From Owenia fusiformis (taxonomy: Eukaryota > Annelida > Polychaeta > Sabellida > Oweniidae): a DNA stretch of 64,000 nucleotides. Positions 13,560 through 26,200 of the stretch are shown here, one piece after another; within the stretch, counting starts at the first letter, position 1, and every line of letters starts with the position of its first letter. Where the stretch lies: contig CAIIXF020000009.1 in assembly GCA_903813345.2 (NCBI GenBank), positions 29,240,740 to 29,304,739 on the forward strand, in the 5' to 3' direction. The notes under the pieces are model-generated. The model worked only from the letters and a program-made list of their open reading frames with translations, searched no databases and was not told where the DNA came from. A program made the position numbers and the translations under genes.

Positions 13560-15894
13560 TTATACTTTATTGGTATCGATTAAGATTTTGATGTCCTTTC
13601 TGCTTTGGTAACCATAGTAACCAGAACATTGATATCGAACGAGATTTCCATCTGGATAACAAAGGCAGTTCTGATAGGTATTTCCGCCAATGGTGAAGCA
13701 GAATCCTGTCGAGTTCATGGGAACACAGGCTTCGGTACAAGTGTTGCACTCTGGAAAGATTGCAAAAAGGCTGTGGGATGCAAAGATCTAATAAAGAGCT
13801 GCAAACTAAAAAAAACATGTCCATTATTCATTCTCCGGTAAGAGCTATTGAATAGTTTTAATTAGTACATACCAACGTTGATTACTTGGCTGATAAGGTA
13901 GTTGCCATCCTGTATGCACTGATATGTGACACAGTTATCGTTCTTCCAAGTGTTGCCCAAATTCTGGCATCCCCCTTCACCATCACTACATGCTATAATA
14001 AAGTTGTACAAATGTTTACCACGCTGCTCCACCAACTATCTCAAATAGTGGAACAGGGTGGCCCCAAAATTGCAACATCCGAATGAAAAAATATTTATGA
14101 ATTTAATAAATTTGATTTATAACTTTATTTACCGTACATTAACAAAGACGACCGCGAGTTAATCATGATTATGCTACTTCTCTGATGCCAAATGATAATT
14201 GTATTTTATTTGTTGCCATTTAGATTTTTAAACTTGCCTAAAACATTTGCTCTTGTTCCCCAACTCCCACTGCTCGTGTCTTCGAAGCATTCATAACCGA
14301 TACAACCATCAAACCAAGTTGCACCGATGTCAACACAAAGTCCATCAGTGTTCCTAGCGCAGCCTGTACATAGGCAGTAACATTACAAAAGGACAGGTCA
14401 CTGTCATGAACATTGAAATTAACATTTATTGATTTATAGATGTCACTAGTAGAACATTACCTAATCTCAAACTAAAATCAGAATGCATGAAAAGCTTTGG
14501 TTAGAGAGTATACAGGTATTGAGCAAATAAAAGAAACCAGACCTAAAATAAAAATTGAACTTTGTTCTGTGGAATATTGAAGATATAGACCGGTTAAAAA
14601 CAATAACAGTCACGGCGGATCTATCAAACACGAACTCAGTTTATAAAACAAAATAGAAGGTGAATTTACGTTTTCTGGTGACGGCATTTCCAAGGTAGCC
14701 GTCTACATATTGACACTGGTACTCCGTACAACCGGCGTAATAATATATTCCTACGTCGATACATACACTATCTGTGTGTCTTTCGCAAGCTGTTGACAGA
14801 TAATGGCTTACAATTATTTAATCATGCATTGAATAAAAATCGTGGATTTTAGTAAATAAATTACATATGCTTGGACCGTCAGATATGGGCGTCAATGTAC
14901 TAATGCCAAAACTCGTTGTTGCAACAGCTGTTTTTTATATGGGCGTCAATGTACTAATGCCAAACTCGTTGTTGCAACAGCTGTTTTTTAATATGGGCGT
15001 CAATGTACTAATGCCAAAACTCGTTGTTGCAACAGCTGTTTTTTGATATGGGCGTCAATGGACTAATGCCAAAACTCGTTGTTGCAACAGCTGTTTTTTG
15101 ATATGGGCGTCAATGTACTAATGCCAAAACTCGTTGTTGCAACAGCTGTTTTTTGATATGGGCGTCAATGTACTAATGCCAAAACTCGTTGTTGCAACAG
15201 CTGTTTTTTGATATGGGCGTCAATGTACTAATGCCAAATCTCGTTGTTGCAACAGCTGCTTTTTGACACGATATATATTTTTGCAGTGCGTGGTTGCCAA
15301 TTTGAGATATTTCATGCGGTATATATAAATCACTTAAGAAATTTACCTAAATTAGTGGCTGCGTAGGAACCATCAGAATAACAAGTATATTCAATACAAC
15401 CAGACATCCACGTGGAATCGGCCGGTCGGGTAACTCCATTCCAGTCCACACAATCCGCTTGGCCTGGAAATAGCGAACTGAACTAAACCTATGTCATCTT
15501 TTCCTCGGACGAGACATGATAAAGAAATATGAATGCATACATATGCTGCTCAAGGAATGGCTTTTACAAATGGTCCTATTTATGGGCCATACACAGACAC
15601 TTCGTGAAGGCAAAAGTGTCCAAAATAGCATCGAATTATATTATTTGTAATGAATCCTACTTTTTAGCGTGGATGTATAGCGAAAATCAAATTCCATATA
15701 AGGTTGGAAATGCTCCGACTCTGCACTGTACTTTGCAACGCGGAATTGAGATTTCTAAATTCGACGAAATATAACAATGTATAGATTGACTCACCTTGTT
15801 GCTTTGCGATGCCTTGTTCTACCTTTACCCAGTCCGTGCCTGAACAACACATTGGCACAACCAGAATAACAAAGAGAGCAAAATACGTATTCAT
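13560..15894 (-). CDS. secreted cysteine-rich repeat protein, six exons
   Basis: Assembled by hand from splice sites. Exons on the minus strand are 15894-15795, 15463-15347, 14789-14670, 14363-14238, 13992-13873 and 13750-13560. Every junction is phase 1, and the sum is 774 nt, or 257 residues plus stop. Exon 1 encodes a signal peptide (MNTYFALFVILVVPMCCSG) and a short linker. Exons 2-5 each encode one module of about 40 residues with the pattern C-x(n)-C-x-D-x-G-x-x-W/Y-x(3-4)-C-x-x-Y-x-C, ending just before the next cysteine. Exon 6 holds a diverged Cys-rich tail with CNTC, CLCYPDG and QCSGYYGY. The spacing recalls single von Willebrand C-type modules, but I do not recognise the family. The intron after exon 4 has a GC donor. 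Role unknown; probably extracellular, binding or structural. Confidence 0.8.
14883..15266. repeat. minisatellite, ~55-bp unit x 7
   Basis: Seven head-to-tail copies of a 54-55-bp unit start at about 14885, 14939, 14993, 15048, 15103, 15158 and 15213. Each contains ATGGGCGTCAATG, CTCGTTGTTGCAACAGCTG and a T-run. Copies differ by only one or a few bases, so the array is young. It fills most of the intron between exons 2 and 3 of the secreted-protein gene. Each unit contains the palindrome TGTTGCAACA. Confidence 0.95.
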
Positions 15895-16429
15895 TGTCCT
15901 AGAACTTACGAATCATAAACACAGTGTGTTCACACTAAATAAGTTTTTCCTTAAATGTATCAATTATTTATTGTGCGATTGTGTCATCTGTTTAAAACAT
16001 ATTTATGATCAAGATCCAAGTCGTAATGACATCGACATTTGATTGTGTTATCAACGAGTGACGCCAATCTCAAACTAAAGTTTAAATATCTCTCTAACTA
16101 TTTTATTGTTATACTTTGGCGTTATTAGCATCACTCTCTTTTAACGAAAGGTCTATGTGCAGTATGATAGGTGGATAGCATGAGTTTTCCCTATGGGAAA
16201 ATAACATGGGTTATGTGGTTTTTAACTTTAACGCATTTCAATACCCATTAGTCCCCGATCTGATTTCCAAAAGGGCTCTAGAAAAGGGGTTTCGTTGTCC
16301 GGTACTTCCCCAAATAGAATGATTGTACTGTTTGAAAGAACAGACTTCCCTCTTAATGAAAACATCTCTTCTATTGATAGAAACAGGGGCAAAAGGCACC
16401 AAAACGGGGTTAGACAAGGTGGCATTCTG
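15895..16429. other. upstream of the secreted-protein gene
   Basis: Putative promoter side of the minus-strand secreted protein, grading into repeat DNA. The first ACAGGGGCAAAAGGCA-type repeat (about 16380-16430) belongs to the family described next. No TATA element is called. Confidence 0.35.
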
Positions 16430-19215
16430 AAGTCTCACTTTCTTGTCATCACGATTCCAGGTAAACCATCAGACGGATTTACTTCAAATTTTCACACATG
16501 TTACATGGTAAGAAGTTCTAGAGCTGATTAACTTTGCGGCGGCCATCTTGCATTCTGGCAGCCATCTTGGAATTTTTTTTAGATAAATATTGTCATCGCA
16601 ATTTCACAAAAACCACGTAAGAGATGTACTTCAAATGTTCACACATGTTACATGGTAAAAAGTCCTAGACCTCATTCTTTTTTCGGTGGCCATCTTGCAT
16701 TCTGGCAGCCATCTTGGAAGTTTTAAGATAAATCTTGTAATCACGATTTCAGGAAAACCAAACGGATTTACTTCAAATTTCCACACATATTACATGGTAA
16801 GGAGTTCTAGAGCTAATTAACCTTTCGATGGCCATCTTGCATTCTGGCGGCCATCTTGGAAGTTTTTTGGATAAATCTTGTCATCGTGATTCCAGGAAAA
16901 CCACTTTACTGATTTCCTTGAAACTTTTACACATGAAAGGTTACATGCTACCTTTTATATTGATATAAACAGGGGCAAAAGGCACTTAAATGGGGCTAGA
17001 CAAGGTGGCATTCTGAATGCAACCTTTTACTATGTTTCTTTACTTTATACCACATAAGTGCATATTTCGTGTATGGTATCAAATGATCCTTAGAATATCG
17101 ATATATTGATAGAAACAGGGGCAAAAGGCAGTAAAGTGGGGTTACACAAGGTGGTATTCTAAGGACAATGTTATCTATTTTTCTGTATTTTAAACCACAT
17201 AATTTGACATAAATGCATATTTGGTGTATGATATCATATTTTATATTGATAGAAACATGGGCAAGAGGCGCTATAATGGGGTAACACAAGGTGATATTCT
17301 AAAATACATATTTTTACTCTGCTTCTGTACGTACTTTATACCACTTAAATGCATTTTGTGTATGACATCGATTGATTTTTAGAATAAATAACTACATTTC
17401 ATCAAAAAGAAAAAAGATTATTGAAAACGTCAAACATTTCTTTGAAATCCATTATTGCACAGCGATTTTTTGAGAGCGAAATGTATGCTAAACTGGTCTT
17501 GATCTGAGTATATAACGGAATTAAAGCTCTTTTAAAAGAAAATATATAAAGCATTTGATTGTAAATACTTTTTTTAAGATAAATCTTGTCATCGCGATTT
17601 CAGGAAAACCAAACGGATTTACTTCAAATTTTCACACATGTTACTTGGTAAGAAGTTCTAAAGCTAATTAACTCCTCGGAGGCCATCTTGCATTCTGGTG
17701 AACATCTATGAAGTTTTTTTGATAAATCATGTCATCGCGATTCCAGGAAAACAACTTAACAGATTTATTTCAAATTTTAACTTTTTGGCAGCCATCTTGC
17801 ATTCTGGCGGCCATCTTGGAAGTTTTACATAAATCTTGTCATCGTGATTCCAAGAAAACCACTTAACAGATTGTCCTCAAATGTTTACACTTTATATGGT
17901 AAGATGTTTTCAACTGATTAACTCTTCGACCATCTTGCTTTCTTGGACATCAAGTCCACACTGCTATGTTTTAGGCCGATCTTGTTCACCATGTGCTTTG
18001 TTTACTCTGTTCTAGAACTTCTTACCATGTAACATGTGTAAAAATTTCAAGAAAATCAGTTAAGTAGTTTTCCTGGAATCGCAATGACAAGATTTATCTA
18101 AAAACGTTCAAGATGGCCGCTAGAATGCAAAATGGCTACTTATAAGTTGATCATCTGTAGAACTTCTTACCATGTAACATGTGTGAAAATTTAAAGCAAA
18201 TCAGTTAAGTGGTTTTCCTGGAATCGCAATTACAAGATTTATCAAAAAGGTTCAAGACGGTTGCTAGAATGCAAAATGGCTACGTAAAAGTTAATCAGCT
18301 CTATAACTTCTTACCATGTAACATGTGTAAAACTTTGAAGGAAAACTGTTGAGTGATTTTCCTGGAATCGCGATTACAAGATTTATCTAAAAACTTCCAA
18401 GATGGCCGCCAGAATGCAGAATGGCCACTGAAAAGTTGATCAGCTGTAGTACTTCTTACCATGTAACATGTGTGAAAATTTGAAGGAAATCTGTAATTGG
18501 TTTTTCTGGAATCGTGGTGACAAGATTTATCTACAAACTTCCAAGATGGCCGCCAGAGTGCAAGATGGCTATCAGAAAGGTAATCAGCTCTATAACTTCT
18601 TGCCATGTAACATGTGTGAAAATTTGAAGTAAAACTGTTACGTGGTTGTCCTGGAATCGTGATGACAAGATTTATCTAAAAACTTCCAAGATAGCTGACA
18701 GAATGCAACATGGCCACCGAAAAGTTAATCAGCTCTAGAACTTCATACCATGTAACATGTGTGAAAATTTGAAGTAAAACTGTGAAGTGTTTTTTTTGGA
18801 TCGTGATTACAAGATTTATCTATAAACCTTCCAAAATGGCCACCAGAATGCAAGATGGCCACTGAAAAGTTAATCAGCTCTAGAACTTCATACCATGTAA
18901 CATGTGTGAAAATTTGAAGTTAATCTGTTAGGTAGTTTTCCTGGAATCACGATGACAAGATTTATCCCAAAATTTCCAAGATGGCCGCCAGAATGCAAGA
19001 TGGCTGCCGAAAAATTATTCACCTCTAGATTTTCTTACCATGTAACATGTGTGGAAATTTGAAGTAAATCAGTTTGATTTTCCTGAAATCGTGATGACAA
19101 GATTTATTTTAAAACTTCAAAGATGGCCGCCAGAATGCAAGATGGCCACCGATAAACATATGAGGTCTAGGACTTTTTATCATATAACATTTGTGAAAAT
19201 TTGAAGTACATTTGC
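16430..19215. repeat. inverted arrays of a ~145-bp repeat
   Basis: A unit of about 140-148 bp carries CACATGTTACATGGTAAGAA, GGCCATCTTGCATTCTGG, CCATCTTGGAAG and a TTGTCATCGCGATT-like segment. It occurs about six times in plus orientation (near 16490, 16640, 16780, 17630 and 17885, some partial). From about 18000 to 19215 it occurs about nine times in the opposite orientation at a steady ~145-bp spacing. The plus array is interrupted at 16960-17300 by three copies of a second ~142-bp unit with AACAGGGGCAAAAGGCA. The whole forms a 2.8-kb imperfect palindrome centred near 17975. It has no coding frame and lies just past the 3' end of the nitrate-transporter gene. Confidence 0.85.
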
Positions 19216-19386
19216 AAACACGTCCATAATCATTTCTATACCTAAATACATGATTCTGGCATTTTTTTACTACAGGATTCATATCTTGGATAATAATGAA
19301 TAAATAATCAAAAGTAAAAGAATTCTAGTTCATTTAGTGTATCGATGATCTAAGTCAGAAATAAGAAAAGAAACAAGAATAATTGT

Positions 19387-20285
19387 TTATAGTTTTGTAA
19401 CGTCAAAGGAATGGACCTGCTCTAGTCCTGTATTCTTTATGCTTATTCGATCGCGAGACAGAGTTTTTTCTCCATTGATAAACTTTTGACTCTTAAATAA
19501 AGGATCGGTAATGTGATAGTTCCTAACTATCAAGATACTGTTGAGCAAAGCCATAAGAATGACAAAGCAGCCAATAATCGTGAAGTACTGGGACATGTTA
19601 TTAAGGCTATATCTCCAGAGAAAGTTCCAACAAAATCCTCCTAAATTTCCTCCAGCGGCTACAATACCGGCAACAACACCGACCCTTTCGGGCCAAACAA
19701 ACGGAATCAATGAGTAGGTGGTGCCCTCTGCATTCTGAACACAGAAGCTCCACAGAACTAGGACAACGATAGCAGTGGGTATGGTCTCCATTGAACCAAA
19801 TACGATCATTAACAAGCCTTCCAATACATACACAACAAAATGAACCATAATTCGACCAGATAAATTGAATCGTTCATGCAGAATATCTGATAAAAGACCT
19901 CCAGTAAACCGTGCAAAAAGGTTCATGAGACCAAAAATTGATGTTATAAGACTGGCAGTCTCAGGAGTCAGAACGCTGCATTTGTATTCGGGATCTTCGC
20001 CATTTGGGCCTGTGACGTTACATCCGGGTGTTCTGAACCTTCTCAATAAATAAATGTTCAGAATACTGTTCACTGATATTTCGACCCCGAATGAAGCTGC
20101 ATACTGCATGAAAAGTATAGATATTGCCAATATCCTAAACCCAATATGTCCACGCCAACCGCCATCATATTGAGGTAAAGTGTTCCTTTCGATGTTGCTA
20201 AGGTTTCCAATCATTTCAGTTGCTGCAATAGTCGAACTTGTGCCATGTGGTGCTCTATGTGCTGTATGGCCATCAGCATCACCAT
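19387..20285 (-). CDS. nitrate transporter exon 3 (TM7-TM12 and tail)
   Basis: The acceptor TTATAG|ATGGTG precedes 23 linker residues rich in H, A and T, then TM7-TM12. The TM7-TM8 loop is longer than I expect in plants and has two cysteines and an NVT sequon (extracellular side). TM8 carries LFARFTGGLLSD, and TM11 the second signature AAGGNLGGFCW. A tail of about 60 residues ends at TAA 19387-19389. Confidence 0.9.
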
Positions 20286-23200
20286 CTATAATTCACTTTA
20301 TAGTTTAATTTTATATTTAAATGATGGATAAATTGTATTAAGGTGCAACGCCGAGCTAAATATAATATTCAATAAGATGTATTCACGTGTCGTGTCACTT
20401 ATCTTTAATTCATCCTGAAGAAGTGACCTCCTGATTGAGGACAAGCTTGATTGACAATTCAGTAAAACGGATTTTGTTCATTAACACTGAAGAAATCTAA
20501 TATGAAAGAAGATGTTCTTTATGTCTACCCTTTACATGAATGATAGCTCTCAATCTGTGCATACTTGACAAAATTCATGACATTGGTATACTTTTTCTAC
20601 CAATCATGAATTATTTAAAAGGATTTAAGCCTGGACTCAGTGAATCGTGGACTGATTATCATTCATCGAAGGTGTCGTTTCAAATTTTGCACGAGATTCG
20701 CAGAATCGAGTGCTAAGTTTAGGAAACAATGCCTGAGTGGAATAAATCAGTCACAATGCAGAGAATCTTGGGCAATGTGTGAATGATGTTTAACCAGTTG
20801 ACACATTTTCGTAACATAGTGACATCTGAGCACAAAAACCCTGATTTCCAAACTTTTCGATACTGTTTCGATACTCTAGGACAATATAAATAAAACATAT
20901 AAAGATGTCGTTTGTTATCTAGCCATTTTGATTGACTGATCATGCCGAGGGATGTGTCAGAACTGATCACTTAACATGAAGTTCGCTTGAGAAAAAGCAA
21001 GGAACCATGGGAGCAAAACCTCCTTAGAGGTGTGTCTAAACTCAAGACGTGTTCGCTATATATACACCGCGATAAATATTGGGAACATCTTGACTTTGTA
21101 ATTGATGATTAATCTAAGGTAAGTAGGCCTTATGTTATCATACGTCAAAAATGATTACCTAATAACACATTAAAATACACCTTACCAAAACAATGAGTAG
21201 AATCTACAGATCATCTTGACATGTAAGTACAAAGGTAGGGGGACAGACTACACCGTTGCTCATAAATATGGAATATTAGATTTGGCAGCTCAGAATTCAA
21301 ATTTTGGAGTAAGAGAACATTTATTTGGAGACGGTTCAAACATTTATTTTCTAGGCAAATCATAACCACATATTTCATCTACAAATCAACATTTTTTAGA
21401 GAAAAAATATTCACATGTAAGTTTAGAAAATTACTGTTATTCAAACAGGGGTATACTAAAAAATATTGCATTTTCAAAACACCCCGATCCAAATTGTCAT
21501 GTAAAACAGATCAAACAAAATAAACATCTGGTTATAAAGATTGAAGTGTCCTCTATCCAATGATAGCACTTATATGCGTTATGTCCTCTTTGTGCTGAAA
21601 TCAGAGCATCAACCCTACGGGACCAACATTGAATAAAACATCTGACCTTTCTAAGTAAAATAAGGCCCCATCCCTAAATCTGGGCAGAGCGTAACATGTA
21701 TAAATTTTGAGGTGGAGGTCCAAGTCACGAATCTCATTACCAAGGTCGTCCCATATTTGCTCTGCATTAGCTTGATTGGCTGATTTTTGTGCGCATGGTA
21801 GCTGGTCCACATTGCCTGCCTTGATGTAATCCAACACGATGCCACTAGCATATGCAACAGCATGATCATTCTGCAGTTGAATGTTGCCCCAAAACACTCT
21901 ACTTAGGGACCCAGCCTGAATATTTTTGTTTTTGAATATTGGAGAGTATTACGCGAGATTTTTTCATTTTCATGTTGGAAAATATATTTATTTTATGATG
22001 TGGGGTGATATCTAGAGTTTGAGGCTTGCGAAAATAAGATATCCTCGTCTTTATACCCCCACCCTATAATTTCAGGGGGGTCAGAAGAAAATAAACTTTA
22101 ATTCATAACTTTGGAAGTAAATGAGATACAAACTTAATTTTTTCACCATAATTTATAGAATAACATCAGTAATACAGAAAAAAATATATTAAACAAAAAT
22201 AAGCTAATTTGCATAATTTAACCCTTAAACCGCCATAAAAACTATTAAATATCGGAATGATAATAAACAACTTTTACTGTAATTGCCTTCATATGAAGTT
22301 ATAACTTATGAAATAATTCCTAAAAATGCATCTATATATGTATATTAGATGTACAAATATTAAAAGTGTATCTTACATAACGACTGTGAAAAATATGTCT
22401 CCCCTTACCCTTAAATTGAAGGGAGGGGGTCAAAAGAAAATAAACTTTAATTCATAACTTTGGAAGTATATAAGATACAAACTTAATTTTTTCACCAAAA
22501 TTACAAAATAATATCAGTAATGGAGAAAAAAATATTTTAACAAAAATAAGCTAATTTGCATAATTTAACCCTTAAACCGCCATAAAAACTATTAAATGAC
22601 AAAATGATAATATACGACATTTACTGTAATTACCTTCATATGAAGTTATAACTGATGAAATAATTCCTAAAAATGCATCTATATATGTATAATAGATGTG
22701 AAAAATATCAAAAGTGCATCTTATATATAGATTGTGAAAAAAGTTCTCCCCCTACCCAGATATGTCAGGGGGGTCAACTGAAAATGGACTTTAATTTATA
22801 ACTTTGGAAGTATATGAGGTATAAACCTATTTGTTCACCAAAATTTATGTAATAACATCAGTAACTAAGAAAAAACATTTTTGATATGCAAATAAGCTAA
22901 TTTGCATAAGTTAACCCTTATACAGTCATAAAAACCGTTAAATGACAAAACGATAAAATACGACATTTATTTTAATCGACCTCTCATGGAGTTATAACTT
23001 ATGAAATAATTCATATAGTTGTATTTATATATGTATAACAGATGTGCAAAATATTAAAAGTGTATCTTACATAACGACTGTGAAAGAAATTCTCCCCCTA
23101 CCCAGATATTTGAGGGGGGGGGGTCAGAATGAAAATGGACTTTAATTCATAACTTTGGAAGTATATGAGGTACAAACTTAATCTTTCACCAATATTTATG

Positions 23201-26200
23201 TTATATCATCAGTAATTCAGAAAAGATATTTTTTGATATGCAAATAAGCTAATTTGCATAATTTAACCCTTATAAAGTAATAAAAACCGTTAAATGACTA
23301 AGTGATAAAATATGGCATTTACTTTAATTGACTTCTTATGAAGTTATAACTTCGAGAAAAGATTTACAACAGATATGCACAATATAAAGAGGTTATTTTA
23401 TATAATGAGTGTGAAAAGAATCTTACACCCTACCTTAATAATTTTGAGGGCTCGGGGGGGGGGGGGGGTTAAAGAATAGACTTTAACTCATAACTTTGAA
23501 ATAATTTAAGAAAGAGCTTATATCACATCAATAATGAAACGAATATTACATGGGGACAATACTATATTTCAACTAATTTGCATATTTTAAGCTTCAAACA
23601 GTCATGAGAATCATTATAAGGCAAAGTGGTTCTATACTGAAATTGACTTCACATGAAGTAAGGACTTTGACAATATATCCTTTCTTAATACTAGCATTTA
23701 AATGGAAAAATGATATCAACAATTATGAAGCTATTTTTAACTATTTCAATGCCCATGGAGATTTTCATAGATATAACACTAAAGGCAAATCAAACTTCAC
23801 CCTTCCTAAAGCAAAAACTGAAAATTATGGCAAAAAACAATAGCCTTTAGTGGTTCATCCATATGGAACAATCTCCCAGAAGAAATAAAAAAGTCAAATT
23901 CCATTTCTTTTCTTAAATCAAAACTGAAGAAGCATATTCTCTTAGCTTATTAATCATTAGTTGACTATATCATTTCTTGTTTGTTCAGTAAGAAGGGTAG
24001 GCTCTCAAGGGAGGTACATGGGCCAACCTGGGGGCTGCTCCAAACTACTTAAGATCTAAAATAATAATTCTGACCATACCAACCTTGGGGAAGGTAAAAT
24101 AATAACTAATATTTTATAAGAATCACACTTTTAACGATTATTTGCGTCAATGCGGTAGCCTGGTATCTTTAAATAATAATTAATGAAGCTACACATTCAT
24201 AAAATTTCCCCATGGCATATGGCACCTTCTTGGCTTCAAATGAAACGAGCATCATGGATCCCCCATACCTTTATTTATTATAATCTAACTTTTGTGATTA
24301 CATTCCGGTTTGATTCGTTGACAACATAATGATATACTTCATGATTTAACTACTATATGTACGGGTATTTAAGCATCACCTGTGGTGCCACCTATTATTA
24401 ATAATATGTGTACACATAATGATTAAATGTATGAATAAATTGAGTTTAATTGAACTTGCAATGTTTCAGAATAACCCTTAAAAAGGTAACCATAACAATT
24501 CTAAAGTTTATTGAACCATATTCAGAGTCACTGTGGGGACTGGTGTCATATTCTAGGTTGTAGGTACCTGATGCAGTGAAAATGTCATCATATATGTTTG
24601 GTCATTTTTTGGTCATTTTAATGGTCTCAAGAGTAATATGAACCACTTGACATCCAAATCCATTCCCTGGCTCTGGAATCTCAAAAAGTGGTTTGTCAGC
24701 ATTCATTGAAATGTATAATTGTTATAAACCAAAAATGCATCCATAGTTAGTGGTAATGCTCTAATATCATTTTGGATGCTGCAAACAAGTGTAATACATC
24801 CAATGATAGTTTGTTTTTATATTGAAATATAAACAAAAATAACGCAACTCCCCTAGACCAGAGATCGTGCCCATGTGGACAGTCAATGGAGACAGAAACT
24901 CACTTTAAAGTAGAATGTCATATGTTTGAAAATGAACGATTAAGTCTGTTTGCCTAAATGACTGATATCCATAGTGACTTTTACATGTATACAAGTCTAG
25001 GAAAATATTGTATAATAATGAATGAAAAAAACTGTTCAAAGGACACTTGGAAAATGTATGATAAATATGTTAGTCAAAAGGCGTGAAATAGTTACATGCG
25101 ATGGTCTCTAATAGGCCGGCATCAACCAGGAATTGTTTTAATTCATGTATGTATCTTAATGTAACATCTTTAGTGTGTTAGACTTTAATTAATAAATTTA
25201 CTACTACTACTAGTATAATATTGTTTCCATGTAATATTTGTTTCATTCTTGATGTGATTTCTCAATATTCTGGCGAAGAAATACATGTATAAGCTCTTTC
25301 TTATACGATTTCAAAGTTATGAATCAAAGTTTATTATTTTCTTTTAACTTCCCCAACCCTAAAATATTAGGGTAGGGTGTGAGATTTTTTCACATTCATT
25401 ATATACAATACCCTTTTTATATTGTGCATACCCGTTGTAAATGTATTTCTTGGAATTATTTCACAAGTTATAACTTCATAGAAGTCAATTAAAGTAAATT
25501 TCGTATTTCATCACTTTGTCATTTAACGTTTTTTATGACTGTATAAGGGTTAAATTATGCAAATTAGCTTATTTTCATATCAAGATATTTCTTCCGAATT
25601 ACTGACGTTATAACATAAATTTTGGTGAAAGAATTAAGTTTGTACCTCATATACTTCCAAAGTTATGAATTAAAGTCCATTTCCATTTGACCCCCCTCAA
25701 ATATCTGGGTAGGGGGACAATTTCTTTTCAGCGTCGTTATGTAAGATACACTTTTAATATTTTGCACATCTGTTATACATATATAGATGCATTTTTAGGA
25801 ATTACTTTATTTGTTAAAACTTCATGAGAGGTCAATTAGAGTAAATGTCGTATTTTATCACATCGTCATTTAACAGTTTTTATGACTGTATAAGGGTTAA
25901 ATTATGCAAATTAGCTTATTTGCGTATCAAAAATATTTTTTTCTGAATTACTGATGTTATTACATAAACTTTGGTGAAAAAATTAAGTTTGTACCTCATA
26001 TACTTTTAAAATTATGAATTAAAGTCCATTTTTATTTGACCCCCTCCTCTCAAAAAACTGGATAGGGGGAGAATTTTTTTCACAGTCTTTATGTAAGATA
26101 CACTTCTAATATTTTGCACATTTATTATACATATATAGATGCATTTTTAGGAATTATTTCATAAGTTATAACTTCATATGAAGGCAATAACAGTAAATGT

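Noticed and set aside
13567-14086. Frames of 66-85 codons on both strands across the cysteine-rich exons
   Set aside because: They are other-frame shadows of exons 5 and 6 of the spliced minus-strand gene.
14883-15266. CRISPR array
   Set aside because: Units are head-to-tail without unique spacers, and the setting is an animal intron.
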